Shown: in pieces, positions 1 through 9,213 of the stretch | Layout: each line of letters starts with the position of its first letter | Position numbering within the stretch: position 1 is the first letter of the stretch | Origin: Vibrio sinensis | GTDB taxonomy: Bacteria; Pseudomonadota; Gammaproteobacteria; Enterobacterales; Vibrionaceae | Direction of reading: 5' to 3' | Assembly: GCF_003605645.1 (NCBI RefSeq) | Contig: NZ_QVMU01000004.1 | Location: 1 to 64,000 of the forward strand | DNA: 64,000 bases | Notes under the pieces: model-generated | Database searches by the model: none | What the model was told of the DNA's origin: nothing | What the model saw: the letters and a program-made list of their open reading frames with translations, nothing else | Made by a program: the position numbers and the translations under genes

Positions 1-64
1 CATTGAGATGATGTTCTTGGCAAAACTCAGCGGTAATCTGTAACTCTTTAGAAAACTCAGACAT
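1..64 (-). CDS. 5' end of an unidentified gene, cut by the window edge
   Basis: A reading frame starts with ATG at 64 on the minus strand and runs off the window; it begins MSEFSKELQI and 21 codons are visible. I do not recognise the family from so short a piece. The start lies directly behind a terminator-like hairpin and T-run (65-98), and the only Shine-Dalgarno-like GAGG sits inside the hairpin stem, which fits a gene whose expression is controlled in the leader. It could also be a chance frame, but the layout of hairpin, T-run and ATG argues for a real, regulated gene. Confidence 0.5.
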   Translation of the reverse strand, partial: MSEFSKELQITAEFCQEHHLN

Positions 65-143
65 AAAAAAATCGGCCTCAACTATGTTGAGACCGATTAT
101 GAACCCTGCTCAGGATCGTTCAATTATTTAAAACGATCAGCAT
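65..143 (-). promoter_or_regulatory. Attenuator-like leader with possible leader peptide
   Basis: Read on the minus strand, a stem at 70-98 (AATCGG and CTCAAC pairing across a 3-nt loop with one mismatch) is followed by seven T residues and then the ATG at 64. Upstream is a second perfect 7-bp stem (114-120 with 132-138). A tiny frame at 143-120 encodes MLIVLNN and stops between the arms of that stem; it has no clear ribosome binding site. The terminator-like element is seen directly; the leader-peptide role is inference. Confidence 0.45.
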
Positions 144-448
144 TAAGTATTTACTGGGGTTTTTATTATATTGAATATCATAGTAGTCTACTTCTGCGCA
201 TTATATTTTTGCATGTATTTAGTGCAGCCTCACCAACAGTGTGCAATATCGTCATGTCACTACTAGTCATTACTTTCAACGCATATCATCTTTCTTATTA
301 ATAGTTCAATAATTTCAGTCTGTTATCGATGACTTGCCGTTATTGCACCAAACTGGAACAAACCTTGCTCAGTTGTAACAAATTCAAAGTCATTACCAAT
401 TGATGATTGAGCACAGGATTAGTGCAATTTACTCAAGGAGAGAGCAAG
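144..448. other. Intergenic region between divergent genes
   Basis: AT-rich spacer carrying the promoters of the truncated minus-strand gene and of the ammonium transporter. I see no coding frame with codon support and no clear operator; a sigma54-type promoter, which might be expected before an ammonium transporter, was not evident by eye. Confidence 0.4.
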
Positions 449-1669
449 ATGAGCGTAGCCAGCGCTGACGTACATGGGGTCGTGCAAACGTTAACCCAAA
501 GTTCTAACACACTGTTTTTATTGTTAGGTGCCATTATGGTTTTTTTGATGCATGCGGGCTTTGCATTCCTTGAGGTCGGTACTGTAAGGCATAAAAACCA
601 AGTCAACGCCTTAGTTAAGATTCTTGCTGATTTCGGTGTTTCTGCAATTGCTTATTTTTTTATAGGTTATTGGTTAGCCTATGACGCACACTTCTTTGCC
701 GACGCACAAACCTTGTCACAGGGCAATGGATATGAGTTGGTAAAATTCTTTTTCTTACTCACCTTTGCTGCCGCTATTCCTGCTATTGTGTCCGGAGGAA
801 TTGCTGAACGTGCTCGTTTCTATCCTATTTTGATCGCGACATTTTTTACCGTTGGATTTGTTTACCCTTTATTTGAGGGAATAATCTGGAATGGTAATTT
901 TGGTGTGCAAGCATGGTTTGAACATCGTTTTGGTTATGGGTTCCATGATTTTGCCGGTTCCGTTGTTGTACATGGCGTCGGTGGCTGGATTGCTCTCGTC
1001 GCAGTAGTCTTCCTAGGGATGCGAAAAGGTCGAGTCCGCGCGGGTAAACATACGAACTTTGCACCATCAAATATTCCTTTTCTTGCCCTCGGTGCTTGGA
1101 TACTTTGTGTCGGCTGGTTCGGGTTCAATGTTATGTCAGCTCAGACGCTGGATGGTATCAGTGGCTTAGTCGCAATGAATTCACTGATGGCGATGGTTGG
1201 TGGCATTATCGCATCAATGATAGCAGGCAAGAATGATCCAGGATTTATTCACAATGGTCCATTAGCTGGGCTTGTCGCAGTATGTGCAGGTTCGGATCTG
1301 ATGCATCCCATTGGAGCGTTAGTAACAGGGGCAATTGCTGGAGTCTTGTTTGTCCATGTATTTACTTACCTGCAAAACAAAACGCGAATAGATGACGTTC
1401 TAGGTGTTTGGCCGTTACATGGTTTATGCGGAGCATGGGGTGGAATTGCTGCTGGGGTTTTTGGTCAAACAGCACTGGGTGGTTTAGGTGGCGTTAGTGT
1501 GGTCGTTCAAGTGTTGGGAACACTTGCGGGGATCACCATTGCAGTTTGTGGTGCCATTATTGTTTATGGCGCCATAGATTTCTTTTCAGGTTTACGCTTG
1601 TCTGAAGAGGATGAGTTCAATGGCGCAGATCTTGCCATTCACAAAATATCATCAACGAGTGAAGACTAA
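449..1669 (+). CDS. amt: Ammonium transporter, Amt family
   Basis: Inner-membrane ammonium channel of the Amt/MEP/Rh family, 406 residues, about eleven hydrophobic segments. Visible family marks are the N-terminal FAFLEVGTVRHKN block, the DFAGSVVVHGVGGW segment carrying the first histidine of the conserved His pair, GPLAGLVAVCAG, and HGLCGAWGGIAAG with the second histidine near the C-terminus. An in-frame TTG lies 14 codons upstream, but the ATG at 449 has AAGGAG eight bases before it and is the better start. No glnK PII gene is adjacent, unlike the usual glnK-amtB pair, so control is probably by a PII protein encoded elsewhere. A long stem-loop follows the stop codon. Family assignment is secure; preference for ammonium over methylammonium is inferred from the family. 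Confidence 0.95.
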   Translation: MSVASADVHGVVQTLTQSSNTLFLLLGAIMVFLMHAGFAFLEVGTVRHKNQVNALVKILADFGVSAIAYFFIGYWLAYDAHFFADAQTLSQGNGYELVKFFFLLTFAAAIPAIVSGGIAERARFYPILIATFFTVGFVYPLFEGIIWNGNFGVQAWFEHRFGYGFHDFAGSVVVHGVGGWIALVAVVFLGMRKGRVRAGKHTNFAPSNIPFLALGAWILCVGWFGFNVMSAQTLDGISGLVAMNSLMAMVGGIIASMIAGKNDPGFIHNGPLAGLVAVCAGSDLMHPIGALVTGAIAGVLFVHVFTYLQNKTRIDDVLGVWPLHGLCGAWGGIAAGVFGQTALGGLGGVSVVVQVLGTLAGITIAVCGAIIVYGAIDFFSGLRLSEEDEFNGADLAIHKISSTSED

Positions 1670-1677
1670 TTAGGTTG

Positions 1678-1714
1678 AGAAGATAAGAACTGTTCGTTTT
1701 AGTTCTTATCTTCT
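1678..1714 (+). terminator. Stem-loop after amt
   Basis: A perfect 13-bp stem (1678-1690 with 1702-1714) with an 11-nt loop lies between the convergent amt and lipoprotein genes. There is no long T-run on either strand, so it may act as an mRNA 3' stabiliser or a weak bidirectional terminator. Confidence 0.55.
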
Positions 1715-1749
1715 TATTCCCTTTAAATTAGCCAATAACAAAATCGCAT

Positions 1750-1923
1750 TTAGCAATTTCCTTTTTTTGCTTGGCCTGGCGGGCAAAAAGTGCCTTTACC
1801 AGAATGGTCATCATCTTTGCTGCTGACTTTTATTTTAACATCATCAACTTCACCCTCAACATGAGTTAACTGGCAACCGGTGATGGTCAGTAAAGTAATT
1901 AATGAAAGCGATAGCCATCTCAT
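1750..1923 (-). CDS. Small lipoprotein, unknown function
   Basis: 57-residue protein with a lipoprotein signal: hydrophobic stretch LSLSLITLLTI ending in the lipobox ITGC, so the mature protein would start at that cysteine and be anchored to a membrane. The mature part is short, hydrophilic and acidic in the middle (KDDDHSG), and ends CPPGQAKKGNC, giving two cysteines that could form a disulfide. ATG at 1923 is chosen over one five codons upstream because GAGG stands seven bases before it. Position two after the lipobox cysteine is Gln, not Asp, which by the Lol rule predicts outer-membrane sorting. No function can be assigned. Confidence 0.75.
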   Translation of the reverse strand: MRWLSLSLITLLTITGCQLTHVEGEVDDVKIKVSSKDDDHSGKGTFCPPGQAKKGNC

Positions 1924-2044
1924 TGCGTGTCCTCTCAAATTTGCACTAAGTCTCAGTTCACTTCGACTATGGTCTAATCCATGTTACTACTGTTGTTATT
2001 CATTCGGTGTTAAGCTAATGAAAAAGAACAACAAGGATTAGGTT

Positions 2045-2776
2045 ATGAATTTTCCCTATAGAAATATTGTAGTACTTACTGGCGCAGGGATATCTGCGGA
2101 GTCAGGCATTCAAACATTTCGAACACAAGATGGCCTCTGGGAGAATCATCGTATTGAAGATGTCGCGACTCCTGAAGGTTTTGAGCGAGATCCAGATTTA
2201 GTCCAAGACTTTTATAATCAACGCCGTTTAAAGTTACAGAAGCCTGAGATCAAACCGAACGCAGCACACCTCTCTCTTGGTCGCTTAGAAAAAGAGCTAG
2301 AGGGGAGTGTGACTATCATTACGCAAAATATCGACAACTTACACGAACGTGGTGGCAGTGAGAATGTTATCCATATGCATGGTGAATTACTAAAAGCACG
2401 ATGTAGTGAATCGAATCAAGTGATTGAAGAGCTCGGTGAGATTAAAACCGGGGACTTATGTCACTGTTGTCAAATTCCAAGTCAAGTCCGTCCCCACATT
2501 GTTTGGTTTGGAGAAATGCCTCTACGAATGGGGGAGATTTACGCAGCATTAGAGAAAGCAGATTTATTTATCTCAATTGGTACTTCAGGTGTCGTTTTCC
2601 CAGCTGCTGGCTTCGTTCATGATGCCCGTATGCACGGCGCGCATACGATAGAGATCAATCTAGAACCTAGTGCGATTGAAAGTGAATTTGAAGAGAAACG
2701 TTATGGTAAAGCCAGTGTAATCGTTCCAAACTTGGTTGCCGAACTACTTGGTGATGAAAACCAAGCGAGTGCCTAG
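2045..2776 (+). CDS. cobB: NAD-dependent protein deacylase (sirtuin) CobB
   Basis: Class III sirtuin that removes acetyl, and probably succinyl, groups from lysines using NAD. The 243 residues show the NAD-binding [10 protein letters not shown] motif and TFR (residues 12-28), the catalytic core [12 protein letters not shown] and HMHGEL with the active-site histidine, a zinc-ribbon-like segment with C...CHCC, and the closing GTSGVVFPA and INLEPS blocks. YNQR (about residue 58) matches the Tyr-x-x-Arg pair of desuccinylating sirtuins such as E. coli CobB. The zinc segment is slightly irregular (one Cys, then the CHCC cluster). The short form without the N-terminal extension is present. Start supported by AAGGA seven bases before ATG. 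It is monocistronic, ended by the hairpin at 2844-2867. Confidence 0.95.
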   Translation: MNFPYRNIVVLTGAGISAESGIQTFRTQDGLWENHRIEDVATPEGFERDPDLVQDFYNQRRLKLQKPEIKPNAAHLSLGRLEKELEGSVTIITQNIDNLHERGGSENVIHMHGELLKARCSESNQVIEELGEIKTGDLCHCCQIPSQVRPHIVWFGEMPLRMGEIYAALEKADLFISIGTSGVVFPAAGFVHDARMHGAHTIEINLEPSAIESEFEEKRYGKASVIVPNLVAELLGDENQASA

Positions 2777-2843
2777 TTCTACAAGCACATAATTTTTAAC
2801 AAGCGAACCGATCTTAATGAGTAAACTGGTTTTTAATGTACAA

Positions 2844-2867
2844 AAAAAGCGGCTAAAGCCGCTTTTT
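2844..2867. terminator. Bidirectional terminator between cobB and potD2
   Basis: Stem AAAAAGCGGC pairs with GCCGCTTTTT around a TAAA loop, with A- and T-tracts on the two sides, placed between convergent genes, so it can terminate both. Confidence 0.85.
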
Positions 2868-2892
2868 CGTTAATTAAAGAGTTGGACTTAAA

Positions 2893-3930
2893 TTAGTTGC
2901 CAACTTTTAATTTTTGGAAGTATTCGTCATATAGTACGCTTGCTTCACCAACTTCATCTTGCCAAACACCGCTATCCATCACGCTTTGTGGTGGGAAGAT
3001 ACTTGGGTCGTTAGCAAAATCTTTTGGCAACAGATCATGTGCCGTTTTCACTGGAGTAGGGTAACCAATTTCCAATGCGATTTTTGCTGCGTTTTCTGGG
3101 CGTAGAAGGAAGTCGATCATCTGATGAGCTGCGTCAACATTCTTTGCTTCTTTAGGGATTGCTAAGCTATCCATCCAGAAAATTGCGCCTTTTTCAGGCC
3201 ATACGATATCAATCGAAGCACCTTCTTTACGAGCCATGTAAGCTGAACCGTTCCAAAGCATACCAAGTGATACTTCACCTGCTAAGTATGGGTTCGCAGG
3301 AAAGTCCGAGTTAAATACTAATACGTTTGGTACGAGTTTTTTTAGCTCTTCGTAAGCTGCTTTGATCTCTTCTGGGTTAGTTGTGTTTGGCGAGTAGCCT
3401 AACTTAGTCAACGCGATATGGAATACTTCACGAGAATCATCCATCATCATTAATTGACCTGCCCATTTACTATCCCAGAAGTCATCCCATTTAGTAATGG
3501 TTGAAGGATCTAGCATAGCAGAGTTAATACCAATACCCGTCGCTCCCCAAATATAAGGGATTGAGTAGTTATTGTTTGGATCAAAAGGTTTATTTAGGAA
3601 GTTAGCATCGAGATCAGCAAAGTGTGATAGCTTGCTTTTATCGATAGGTTGCAACATGCCTTCTTTACGCATTTTAGAAACGAAATAGGTAGACGGTACT
3701 ACCAAATCGTAACCAGAACCTTGAGTTTTTAACTTAGCGTACATGCTTTCGTTTGACTCATAAGTAGAATAAATTACTTTGATTCCAGTTTCTTTCGTAA
3801 AGTCTTCAAGAACTTCAGCTGGAATGTATTCAGACCAGTTGTAAAAATACAGTTCTTGATCAGCCGCCATTGCAGGGCTTGCAAACAACGTAGCTGCGCA
3901 AAGTGCGCTTGCATAGATTTTACTTTTCAT
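2893..3930 (-). CDS. potD: Spermidine/putrescine-binding protein, second PotD paralogue
   Basis: Periplasmic polyamine-binding protein, 345 residues, with a Sec signal peptide cleaved near SPAMAA-DQ. The mature part begins LYFYNWSEYIP and contains YDLVVPSTYFVSKM, FNSDFPANPYLAGEVSLGMLWNGSA and MIDFLLRPENA, all typical of PotD/PotF. It would deliver polyamines to the PotBC channel. It lies downstream of another PotD with a strong terminator between them (4062-4089) and 160 bp of leader, so it probably has its own promoter. The two copies are alike but differ at ligand-pocket positions (NWSEYIP here, NWGPYIN in the neighbour), hinting at different preference for polyamines. V. cholerae has the same pair at this locus; which copy binds norspermidine or spermidine cannot be read from sequence. 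Confidence 0.93.
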   Translation of the reverse strand: MKSKIYASALCAATLFASPAMAADQELYFYNWSEYIPAEVLEDFTKETGIKVIYSTYESNESMYAKLKTQGSGYDLVVPSTYFVSKMRKEGMLQPIDKSKLSHFADLDANFLNKPFDPNNNYSIPYIWGATGIGINSAMLDPSTITKWDDFWDSKWAGQLMMMDDSREVFHIALTKLGYSPNTTNPEEIKAAYEELKKLVPNVLVFNSDFPANPYLAGEVSLGMLWNGSAYMARKEGASIDIVWPEKGAIFWMDSLAIPKEAKNVDAAHQMIDFLLRPENAAKIALEIGYPTPVKTAHDLLPKDFANDPSIFPPQSVMDSGVWQDEVGEASVLYDEYFQKLKVGN

Positions 3931-4061
3931 TTTATTTCCGTTTTATGGTTGCTTAAATCAACATATTGTTATTCCAGACAATATTCGTTGAAAAGCATCA
4001 TGTATGACATTGCTCACGGGTTAGGTGAGCGTAGCGCGACGGATTATATCAGCCAGAAACA

Positions 4062-4089
4062 AAAATAGGCAGCGAATGCTGCCTATTTT
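4062..4089 (-). terminator. Terminator after the first potD
   Basis: Perfect 12-bp stem (4062-4073 with 4078-4089), loop GAAT, followed on the minus strand by a run of T. It separates the expression of the two potD copies. Confidence 0.85.
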
Positions 4090-4105
4090 CAATTAGTAAG
4101 ACGAT

Positions 4106-5140
4106 TTACTGACCAGCTTTCAATTTTAAGAAGTAGTCTTCAAATTTTACAGTCAAGTCGCCTACTGAATCTTGCCATTCAACACGGTCAAGGTCTTCTT
4201 GAGAAGGGAATAAAGGTGCAACGTCTTTGAACTTCGCATTAGATTCAGCAACAGCAGTTAAGTAACCAGTATCGTTAGAGATTTGCTCTGCGATTTCAGG
4301 GCGTAGTAGGAAGTCGATCATCTTGTGAGCCGCTTCTACGTTTTTCGCACCAGAAGAAATTGCAAAGTTATCAACCCAGCCGATACCGCCTTCTTTAGGG
4401 AATACCAATTTGATAGGTAGACCTTCTTTTTGAGCAGCAGCAGCAGAACCGTTCCAAAGCATACCAACACCAACTTCACCAGACATGTATGGTGCACCTG
4501 GGTTATCTGAGTTAAATACTAAAACGTTTGGCATTAGTTTTTGCAGCTCAGCATAAGCTTCATCGATCTGTTTTGGATCAGTAGTGTTACCTGAGTAACC
4601 TAGTTTACGTAGTGCAATGTGGAATACTTCACGAGTATCATCCATTAGCATCACTTGACCTTCTAGCTCAGGATTCCATAAATCAGCCCAGCTTTGGAAG
4701 TCATTTGGATCATACATATCTGTATTAACCGCAAGACCTGTAATAGCAACAACGTGTGGGATAGAGTAGTCGTTGTTTGGGTCAAATGGTTTGTCTAGAT
4801 AGTTTTTATCTAGGTTGTCAAAGTTTGATAGCTTTGATTTATCAATCTTTTGCAACATACCTTCATCGCGCATTTTTGCTACGAAGTAGGTAGATGGTAC
4901 TACGAGATCATAACCTTGGTTATGAGTCTTTAGCTTTGCATACAAAGTTTCATTTGACTCATAAGTAGAGTAAATAACTTTGATACCAGTTTCTTTGGTA
5001 AATTGCTCTAGGATATTACTGTTAATGTAAGGCCCCCAGTTCATAAATACCAATTCTTTATTCTCGTCCGCTGCCACTGAACCAGAGAACAGAGAAAGCG
5101 CACATGCACTACCAGCTAATAGAGTAGCCCATTTTTTCAT
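4106..5140 (-). CDS. potD: Spermidine/putrescine-binding protein, first PotD paralogue
   Basis: Periplasmic binding protein, 344 residues, with signal peptide MKKWATLLAGSACALSLFSG cut near VAADE. Mature protein starts KELVFMNWGPYIN and keeps the PotD blocks YDLVVPSTYFVAKM, RKLGYSGNTTDP, FNSDNPGAPYMSGEVGVGMLWNGSA and MIDFLLRPEIA. ATG at 5140 is preferred because GGAG precedes it by about nine bases; a TTG start five codons upstream is less likely. It follows potC by 121 bp, within which a terminator-like hairpin lies, so binding protein and permease levels can be set separately by read-through. Established role of the family: capture of polyamines for PotABC. In V. cholerae the corresponding protein influences biofilm formation through spermidine uptake. 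Confidence 0.95.
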   Translation of the reverse strand: MKKWATLLAGSACALSLFSGSVAADENKELVFMNWGPYINSNILEQFTKETGIKVIYSTYESNETLYAKLKTHNQGYDLVVPSTYFVAKMRDEGMLQKIDKSKLSNFDNLDKNYLDKPFDPNNDYSIPHVVAITGLAVNTDMYDPNDFQSWADLWNPELEGQVMLMDDTREVFHIALRKLGYSGNTTDPKQIDEAYAELQKLMPNVLVFNSDNPGAPYMSGEVGVGMLWNGSAAAAQKEGLPIKLVFPKEGGIGWVDNFAISSGAKNVEAAHKMIDFLLRPEIAEQISNDTGYLTAVAESNAKFKDVAPLFPSQEDLDRVEWQDSVGDLTVKFEDYFLKLKAGQ

Positions 5141-5211
5141 TGACGTTAGCTCCAAACCAAACGTTGTCCATTTTACCCATTAGTTGAGGGTGCCATAGAC
5201 GTTTTATAAAA

Positions 5212-5238
5212 AAACAGAATAGCTTAGCCATTCTGTTT
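5212..5238 (-). terminator. Hairpin between potC and potD
   Basis: 9-bp stem AAACAGAAT / ATTCTGTTT with a T-run on the minus strand, directly downstream of potC and upstream of potD. Likely a partial terminator that lets only part of the potABC transcript continue into potD. Confidence 0.75.
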
Positions 5239-5261
5239 CGTGAAATTTTTAGTCGCGGATT

Positions 5262-6032
5262 CTACTTTACTTTTTCTCTTGCAAGCAACTGAGAAATAAT
5301 GACCAGCAGTAAAGAAACAATCAGCATCACTGTCGCCAGTGCGTTTACTTCTGGGGAAATGCCCACTTTAACCATCGAATAAATCTTCAATGGTAAAATC
5401 TCGTAGGTAGGCCCCGTAACAAAAGAACTGATGATCACATCATCCAGTGATAGCGTAAAACTCAATAACCAACCTGCAGCAACTGCTGGTTTAGCTAAAG
5501 GTAAGATGATTTGTTTCAAAATCACCCATTCGCTCGCACCTAGATCTTTTGCTGCTTCTAGCATCTTCACATCAAAACCGTTTAATCGGCTATATACTGT
5601 CACGACAACGAAAGGCAGACAGAACGTGATGTGGGCAATCAGCAAGGTAAAGAAACCAAGCTGTGCGCCTAATACTAAGAATAGTGCAAGTAATGAAATT
5701 GCCATAACAATGTCAGGTGACATCATTACAACAAACAGCATTCCATTTACCGCTCCCTTACCTTTAAATGAATAACGGAATAGGGCGACGGCTGCTAAGC
5801 TACCAATAATTGTAGCTGCTGTTGCAGAAAAAACCGCAACATTTAATGAGTGCCATGCCGCTTGCATTAAACTGTCGTTGCTGACTAACGTTTCATACCA
5901 CTTCGTGGTAAATCCACCCCATTTCATACCAAATTTATTAGCGTTAAATGAGTTTACGATCAAGACAACAATCGGTAGGTATAAAAATGCGTATACCAGC
6001 GCCATAAAGCTAAATCTAACTGTGCGTCCCAC
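5262..6032 (-). CDS. potC: Spermidine/putrescine ABC transporter permease PotC
   Basis: Inner-membrane permease of the polyamine importer, 256 residues with about six membrane segments. The cytoplasmic coupling loop that docks on PotA is seen as EAAKDLGASEWVILKQIILPLAKPA, matching the EAA motif of binding-protein-dependent permeases. It overlaps the end of potB by one base, so translation is probably coupled. The start MGRTVRFSF agrees with E. coli PotC in length and register. PotB and PotC form the heterodimeric channel. Nothing unusual is visible. Confidence 0.95.
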   Translation of the reverse strand: MGRTVRFSFMALVYAFLYLPIVVLIVNSFNANKFGMKWGGFTTKWYETLVSNDSLMQAAWHSLNVAVFSATAATIIGSLAAVALFRYSFKGKGAVNGMLFVVMMSPDIVMAISLLALFLVLGAQLGFFTLLIAHITFCLPFVVVTVYSRLNGFDVKMLEAAKDLGASEWVILKQIILPLAKPAVAAGWLLSFTLSLDDVIISSFVTGPTYEILPLKIYSMVKVGISPEVNALATVMLIVSLLLVIISQLLAREKVK

Positions 6033-6892
6033 TAGTCCAGCTCCACTTTTCTATTCAATAACTTACCAGCTCGGTAATAAGCGTAAAGCATGATTGCCAT
6101 CGCAATGGTCAACGCAATACTGGTTGCAGCACCAAATGGCCAATCTCGTGCGTTAAGAACTTGGCTCTTAATGACGTTACCAATAAGTAGGTTTTTAGCA
6201 CCACCTAATAGGTCTGAGATATAGAACATGCCTAAAGCAGGGAGCAATACCAATAAACACCCACCGATTATTCCCGGCATTGTTAGAGGTAAAACAACTC
6301 GAGTTAGGGTTTGCCACTTATTCGCACCCAGATCACGAGCTGCTTCAATGTATGTGTTGTCCAACTTCTCAATGGCAGAGTAGAGGGGCAAAATCATAAA
6401 TGGCAACAAAATGTAGACCAAACCGATCATAACTGCCGTTTCGGTGTACATAATACGTAAAGGCTTATCAATGATGTCCATCGCTAATAGCGACTTGTTT
6501 AAGATCCCTTGTGTACCAAGCACTATCTTAAGCCCGTATGTACGGATTAGAGAGTTGGTCCAAAATGGGACAATAACAAGAAACAACATAAACGGACGCC
6601 ATTTTTCAGGCATCTTCGCAACGATATACGCAAAAGGGTAACCAATGACTAAGCACAATAACGTTGCAATGATCGCCATGTAGAAAGAGTGCATCATCAC
6701 TTTTCCGTACAATGGATCGAGCAAACGCAAATAGTTGTCAAATGTAAACGTTAATTCGATTAAGTTAGCTTCATCACGCGTCAGGAAACTAGTGCCGATA
6801 ATCATTAAGTTTGGAATTAAAACAAACAGTGTTAACCAACTAACAATTAGAGCAATGATCGCGTTCTGAAGATTAAGCTTCTGCCGTATCAT
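6032..6892 (-). CDS. potB: Spermidine/putrescine ABC transporter permease PotB
   Basis: Second permease subunit, 286 residues, N-terminal membrane segment [16 protein letters not shown], then five more. The EAA loop is [25 protein letters not shown]. Its start overlaps the 3' end of potA by 20 bp and its stop overlaps potC, so potA-potB-potC are translated as one tightly coupled unit. Family, length and order are those of the E. coli potABCD operon. Confidence 0.95.
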   Translation of the reverse strand: MIRQKLNLQNAIIALIVSWLTLFVLIPNLMIIGTSFLTRDEANLIELTFTFDNYLRLLDPLYGKVMMHSFYMAIIATLLCLVIGYPFAYIVAKMPEKWRPFMLFLVIVPFWTNSLIRTYGLKIVLGTQGILNKSLLAMDIIDKPLRIMYTETAVMIGLVYILLPFMILPLYSAIEKLDNTYIEAARDLGANKWQTLTRVVLPLTMPGIIGGCLLVLLPALGMFYISDLLGGAKNLLIGNVIKSQVLNARDWPFGAATSIALTIAMAIMLYAYYRAGKLLNRKVELD

Positions 6893-8012
6893 TTAGTACT
6901 ACCTCCCAGCTCTCCACCCAAGTGATCGCAACTTTTTGACCCAAAGAGTGATCAACGTCAGGATCATCTTCGTTAAAGAATTCACTCACCATTACACGCA
7001 TGCCTGATTCTAGTTCAATAACTGAATCTAAAGTCATACCTTTATAGGTACGCTCAACTACGTGACCAACAATGCCTTCTTTTTCCGATTCTTTAATCTC
7101 TTCGATTCTCAGATCTTCTGGGCGCAATAGAACTTGGAGTTTGTCGCCAGGTTGTGCTTCGTTTTCATAGTAAATAACCGATTCCACACCCTCAAGGGTT
7201 GCACGAACACGTTTATCATCAAGACGTTCGATCATAGTGGTATCGAATACGTTGATTTCACCAATAAAACGAGCAACAAATAGGTTTTTTGGCTCTTCGT
7301 AAATTTCACGAGGAGAACCGTCTTGCTCAATAACACCTTCACGCATCACAATAATGCGATCAGACATTGACAGTGCTTCTTCTTGGTCGTGCGTAACAAA
7401 AATAAAGGTAATGCCAAGTTGGCGTTGCAACTGCTTCAACTCGATTTGCATTTGTTTACGTAGTTTGTAATCCAATGCAGAAAGAGATTCATCAAGTAAC
7501 AATACTTTAGGTTTGTTCACTACGGCACGCGCGATTGCGATACGTTGTTGTTGACCGCCAGATAATTGGTGAGGCTTACGTTGAGCCATTTTATCTAGGC
7601 GAACCATACGTAAAGCTTCCATCACGCGAGGTTCGATCTCAGCTGAGGCTACCTTTTGCATGCGCAGGCCAAATGCTACATTTTCAAAGACGGTCATATG
7701 CGGAAAGAGTGCGTAACTCTGGAAGACCGTGTTTACATGCCTTTGTTCAGCAGGAACCTGTGTTACATTCTGATTATCCAGGATAATGTCGCCGCCATCA
7801 GCAACTTCAAAACCTGCGATCATCCTCAATACGGTTGTTTTACCGCAACCCGATGGACCTAAGATCGTTAGGAATTCACCATGGTTCACATCAAGGCTAA
7901 GGTTGTCGATGATCTGCTTGCCATCGAAACTTTTACTAATACCAGTCAAACGGATAACTGGTTGTCCTGCTTTTTTAGCGTTCAACGTCTGTTTTTCTCC
8001 CACATTGGCCAT
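6873..8012 (-). CDS. potA: Spermidine/putrescine ABC transporter ATPase PotA
   Basis: Cytoplasmic ATPase that powers polyamine uptake, 379 residues. Visible are Walker [10 protein letters not shown] (about residue 53), the signature [14 protein letters not shown], Walker [13 protein letters not shown], the switch histidine in [14 protein letters not shown], and a C-terminal OB-fold (TOBE-like) regulatory domain from about residue 270. The [13 protein letters not shown] form of Walker B and D-loop is characteristic of PotA rather than of sugar importers. First gene of the pot operon; its promoter must lie in 8013-8150. No clear ribosome binding site was found before the ATG, only a weak purine stretch. 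Confidence 0.95.
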   Translation of the reverse strand: MANVGEKQTLNAKKAGQPVIRLTGISKSFDGKQIIDNLSLDVNHGEFLTILGPSGCGKTTVLRMIAGFEVADGGDIILDNQNVTQVPAEQRHVNTVFQSYALFPHMTVFENVAFGLRMQKVASAEIEPRVMEALRMVRLDKMAQRKPHQLSGGQQQRIAIARAVVNKPKVLLLDESLSALDYKLRKQMQIELKQLQRQLGITFIFVTHDQEEALSMSDRIIVMREGVIEQDGSPREIYEEPKNLFVARFIGEINVFDTTMIERLDDKRVRATLEGVESVIYYENEAQPGDKLQVLLRPEDLRIEEIKESEKEGIVGHVVERTYKGMTLDSVIELESGMRVMVSEFFNEDDPDVDHSLGQKVAITWVESWEVVLNDTAEA

Positions 8013-8409
8013 TATCCATTCTAATTATCTAATGGCCCGTAGTTACACAAAATAGAGGCGCGCATCATAATCACCAATAGAGTGAAATCAAAGCCTTTTC
8101 TTATCTTGAAACAGAAAAAAATTTGTAGGTAAAAGTAAATACTCATTACCATACTGCACTTATACTGTTAAGTTTTGCATGAATAACTAAATATTTGATT
8201 TAGAAAATTTATGCATTAAGCGTAATCCATCACTGAAAGTGTTGATAAAATGCGCACCACGAGTGGTTAATTATCAATCATACAGTTAATAAAGCAAGTG
8301 TTCGGCCAATAACTCATTTTAGTGTCGACTTCGTTTCAGTATAATCAACTATACTTGTTATCAACATGTTAGAGCTCCATCAACCAATACAGGAGCATCG
8401 GATCCACGA
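8013..8409. other. Divergent intergenic region potA / membrane protein
   Basis: About 400 bp, very AT-rich, holding the promoters of the pot operon and of the plus-strand gene at 8410. No convincing operator, hairpin or small gene was found. Confidence 0.4.
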
Positions 8410-9213
8410 ATGAATAATGATATTGAAAAAGACATCAATTTAGGTGGCAGCGTCGAAAGGGCCATCTCGGGTAAATATGATTTAAAAGCAGGGGAAGTAT
8501 TTAGAGAAGCATGGGGACATACGGTTAAGAACTTCATTTCTTTCTCCCCAGCAATCATCATTTTGATGATTGTCCAGGTAGCTATCTTTTATTTAGCGCT
8601 TAAGTTCCAATTAGGGGATCCGTCGGTATTATGGGATGCAATTGCAGATCCTGGTGCATTTGATCCAAGCATTTTCCAAGCATTAGTCGTGGCTAATTTT
8701 AGCTATGAGGTGATCAGTGCGCCTATCTATGCTGGTATCTGTTTAATGGCCATGAGCCATTCCGCAGGTTTAAGTACTAAGCCGCGCCACATCGCAAAAG
8801 GTTTAGCATTTACTGTACCTGTAATTATCGCCACTCTATTTAGTTTATTACTACAAGGTATAGCAGGAACGATATTACCGTTTTTATCCATGTACCTTTC
8901 TCTGGCGTTCAGTAACTCTATATTATTGATATGTGAAAAGAAAATGCCACCAATGCAGTCACTTTTAGTATCACTGCGTGCAGTTAATAAGAAAATATTC
9001 GTATTATCTGGCATTTATATTTTAGTTATGCTGATGTTCGTTGTCGGTGCTATGTTCTATGGTATCGGGCTAGTATTTGTACTGCCTTTCTTCTTCCACG
9101 TGAAAGGGGTCATTTACAGAAATATGTTTGGCATTAGATTGAAAATTGTTGCTTCTGAGCGTCCTAAAGACGACGACAATAACAATGGCGACTCGCAGGT
9201 TTTCGATGCGTAA
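8410..9213 (+). CDS. Multi-pass membrane protein upstream of bax
   Basis: 267 residues with about six hydrophobic segments (for example FSPAIIILMIVQVAIFYLAL, TVPVIIATLFSLLLQGIAG, YILVMLMFVVGAMFYGIGLVFVLPFFF) and a hydrophilic N-terminus of about 40 residues and an acidic tail KDDDNNNGD. It resembles the proteins annotated in vibrios as 'proline and glycine rich transmembrane protein gene in bax', whose function is unknown. Its last codons overlap the start of the bax-like gene by 8 bp, so the two are co-translated and may act together at the envelope. No catalytic motif is visible. Confidence 0.8.
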   Translation: MNNDIEKDINLGGSVERAISGKYDLKAGEVFREAWGHTVKNFISFSPAIIILMIVQVAIFYLALKFQLGDPSVLWDAIADPGAFDPSIFQALVVANFSYEVISAPIYAGICLMAMSHSAGLSTKPRHIAKGLAFTVPVIIATLFSLLLQGIAGTILPFLSMYLSLAFSNSILLICEKKMPPMQSLLVSLRAVNKKIFVLSGIYILVMLMFVVGAMFYGIGLVFVLPFFFHVKGVIYRNMFGIRLKIVASERPKDDDNNNGDSQVFDA

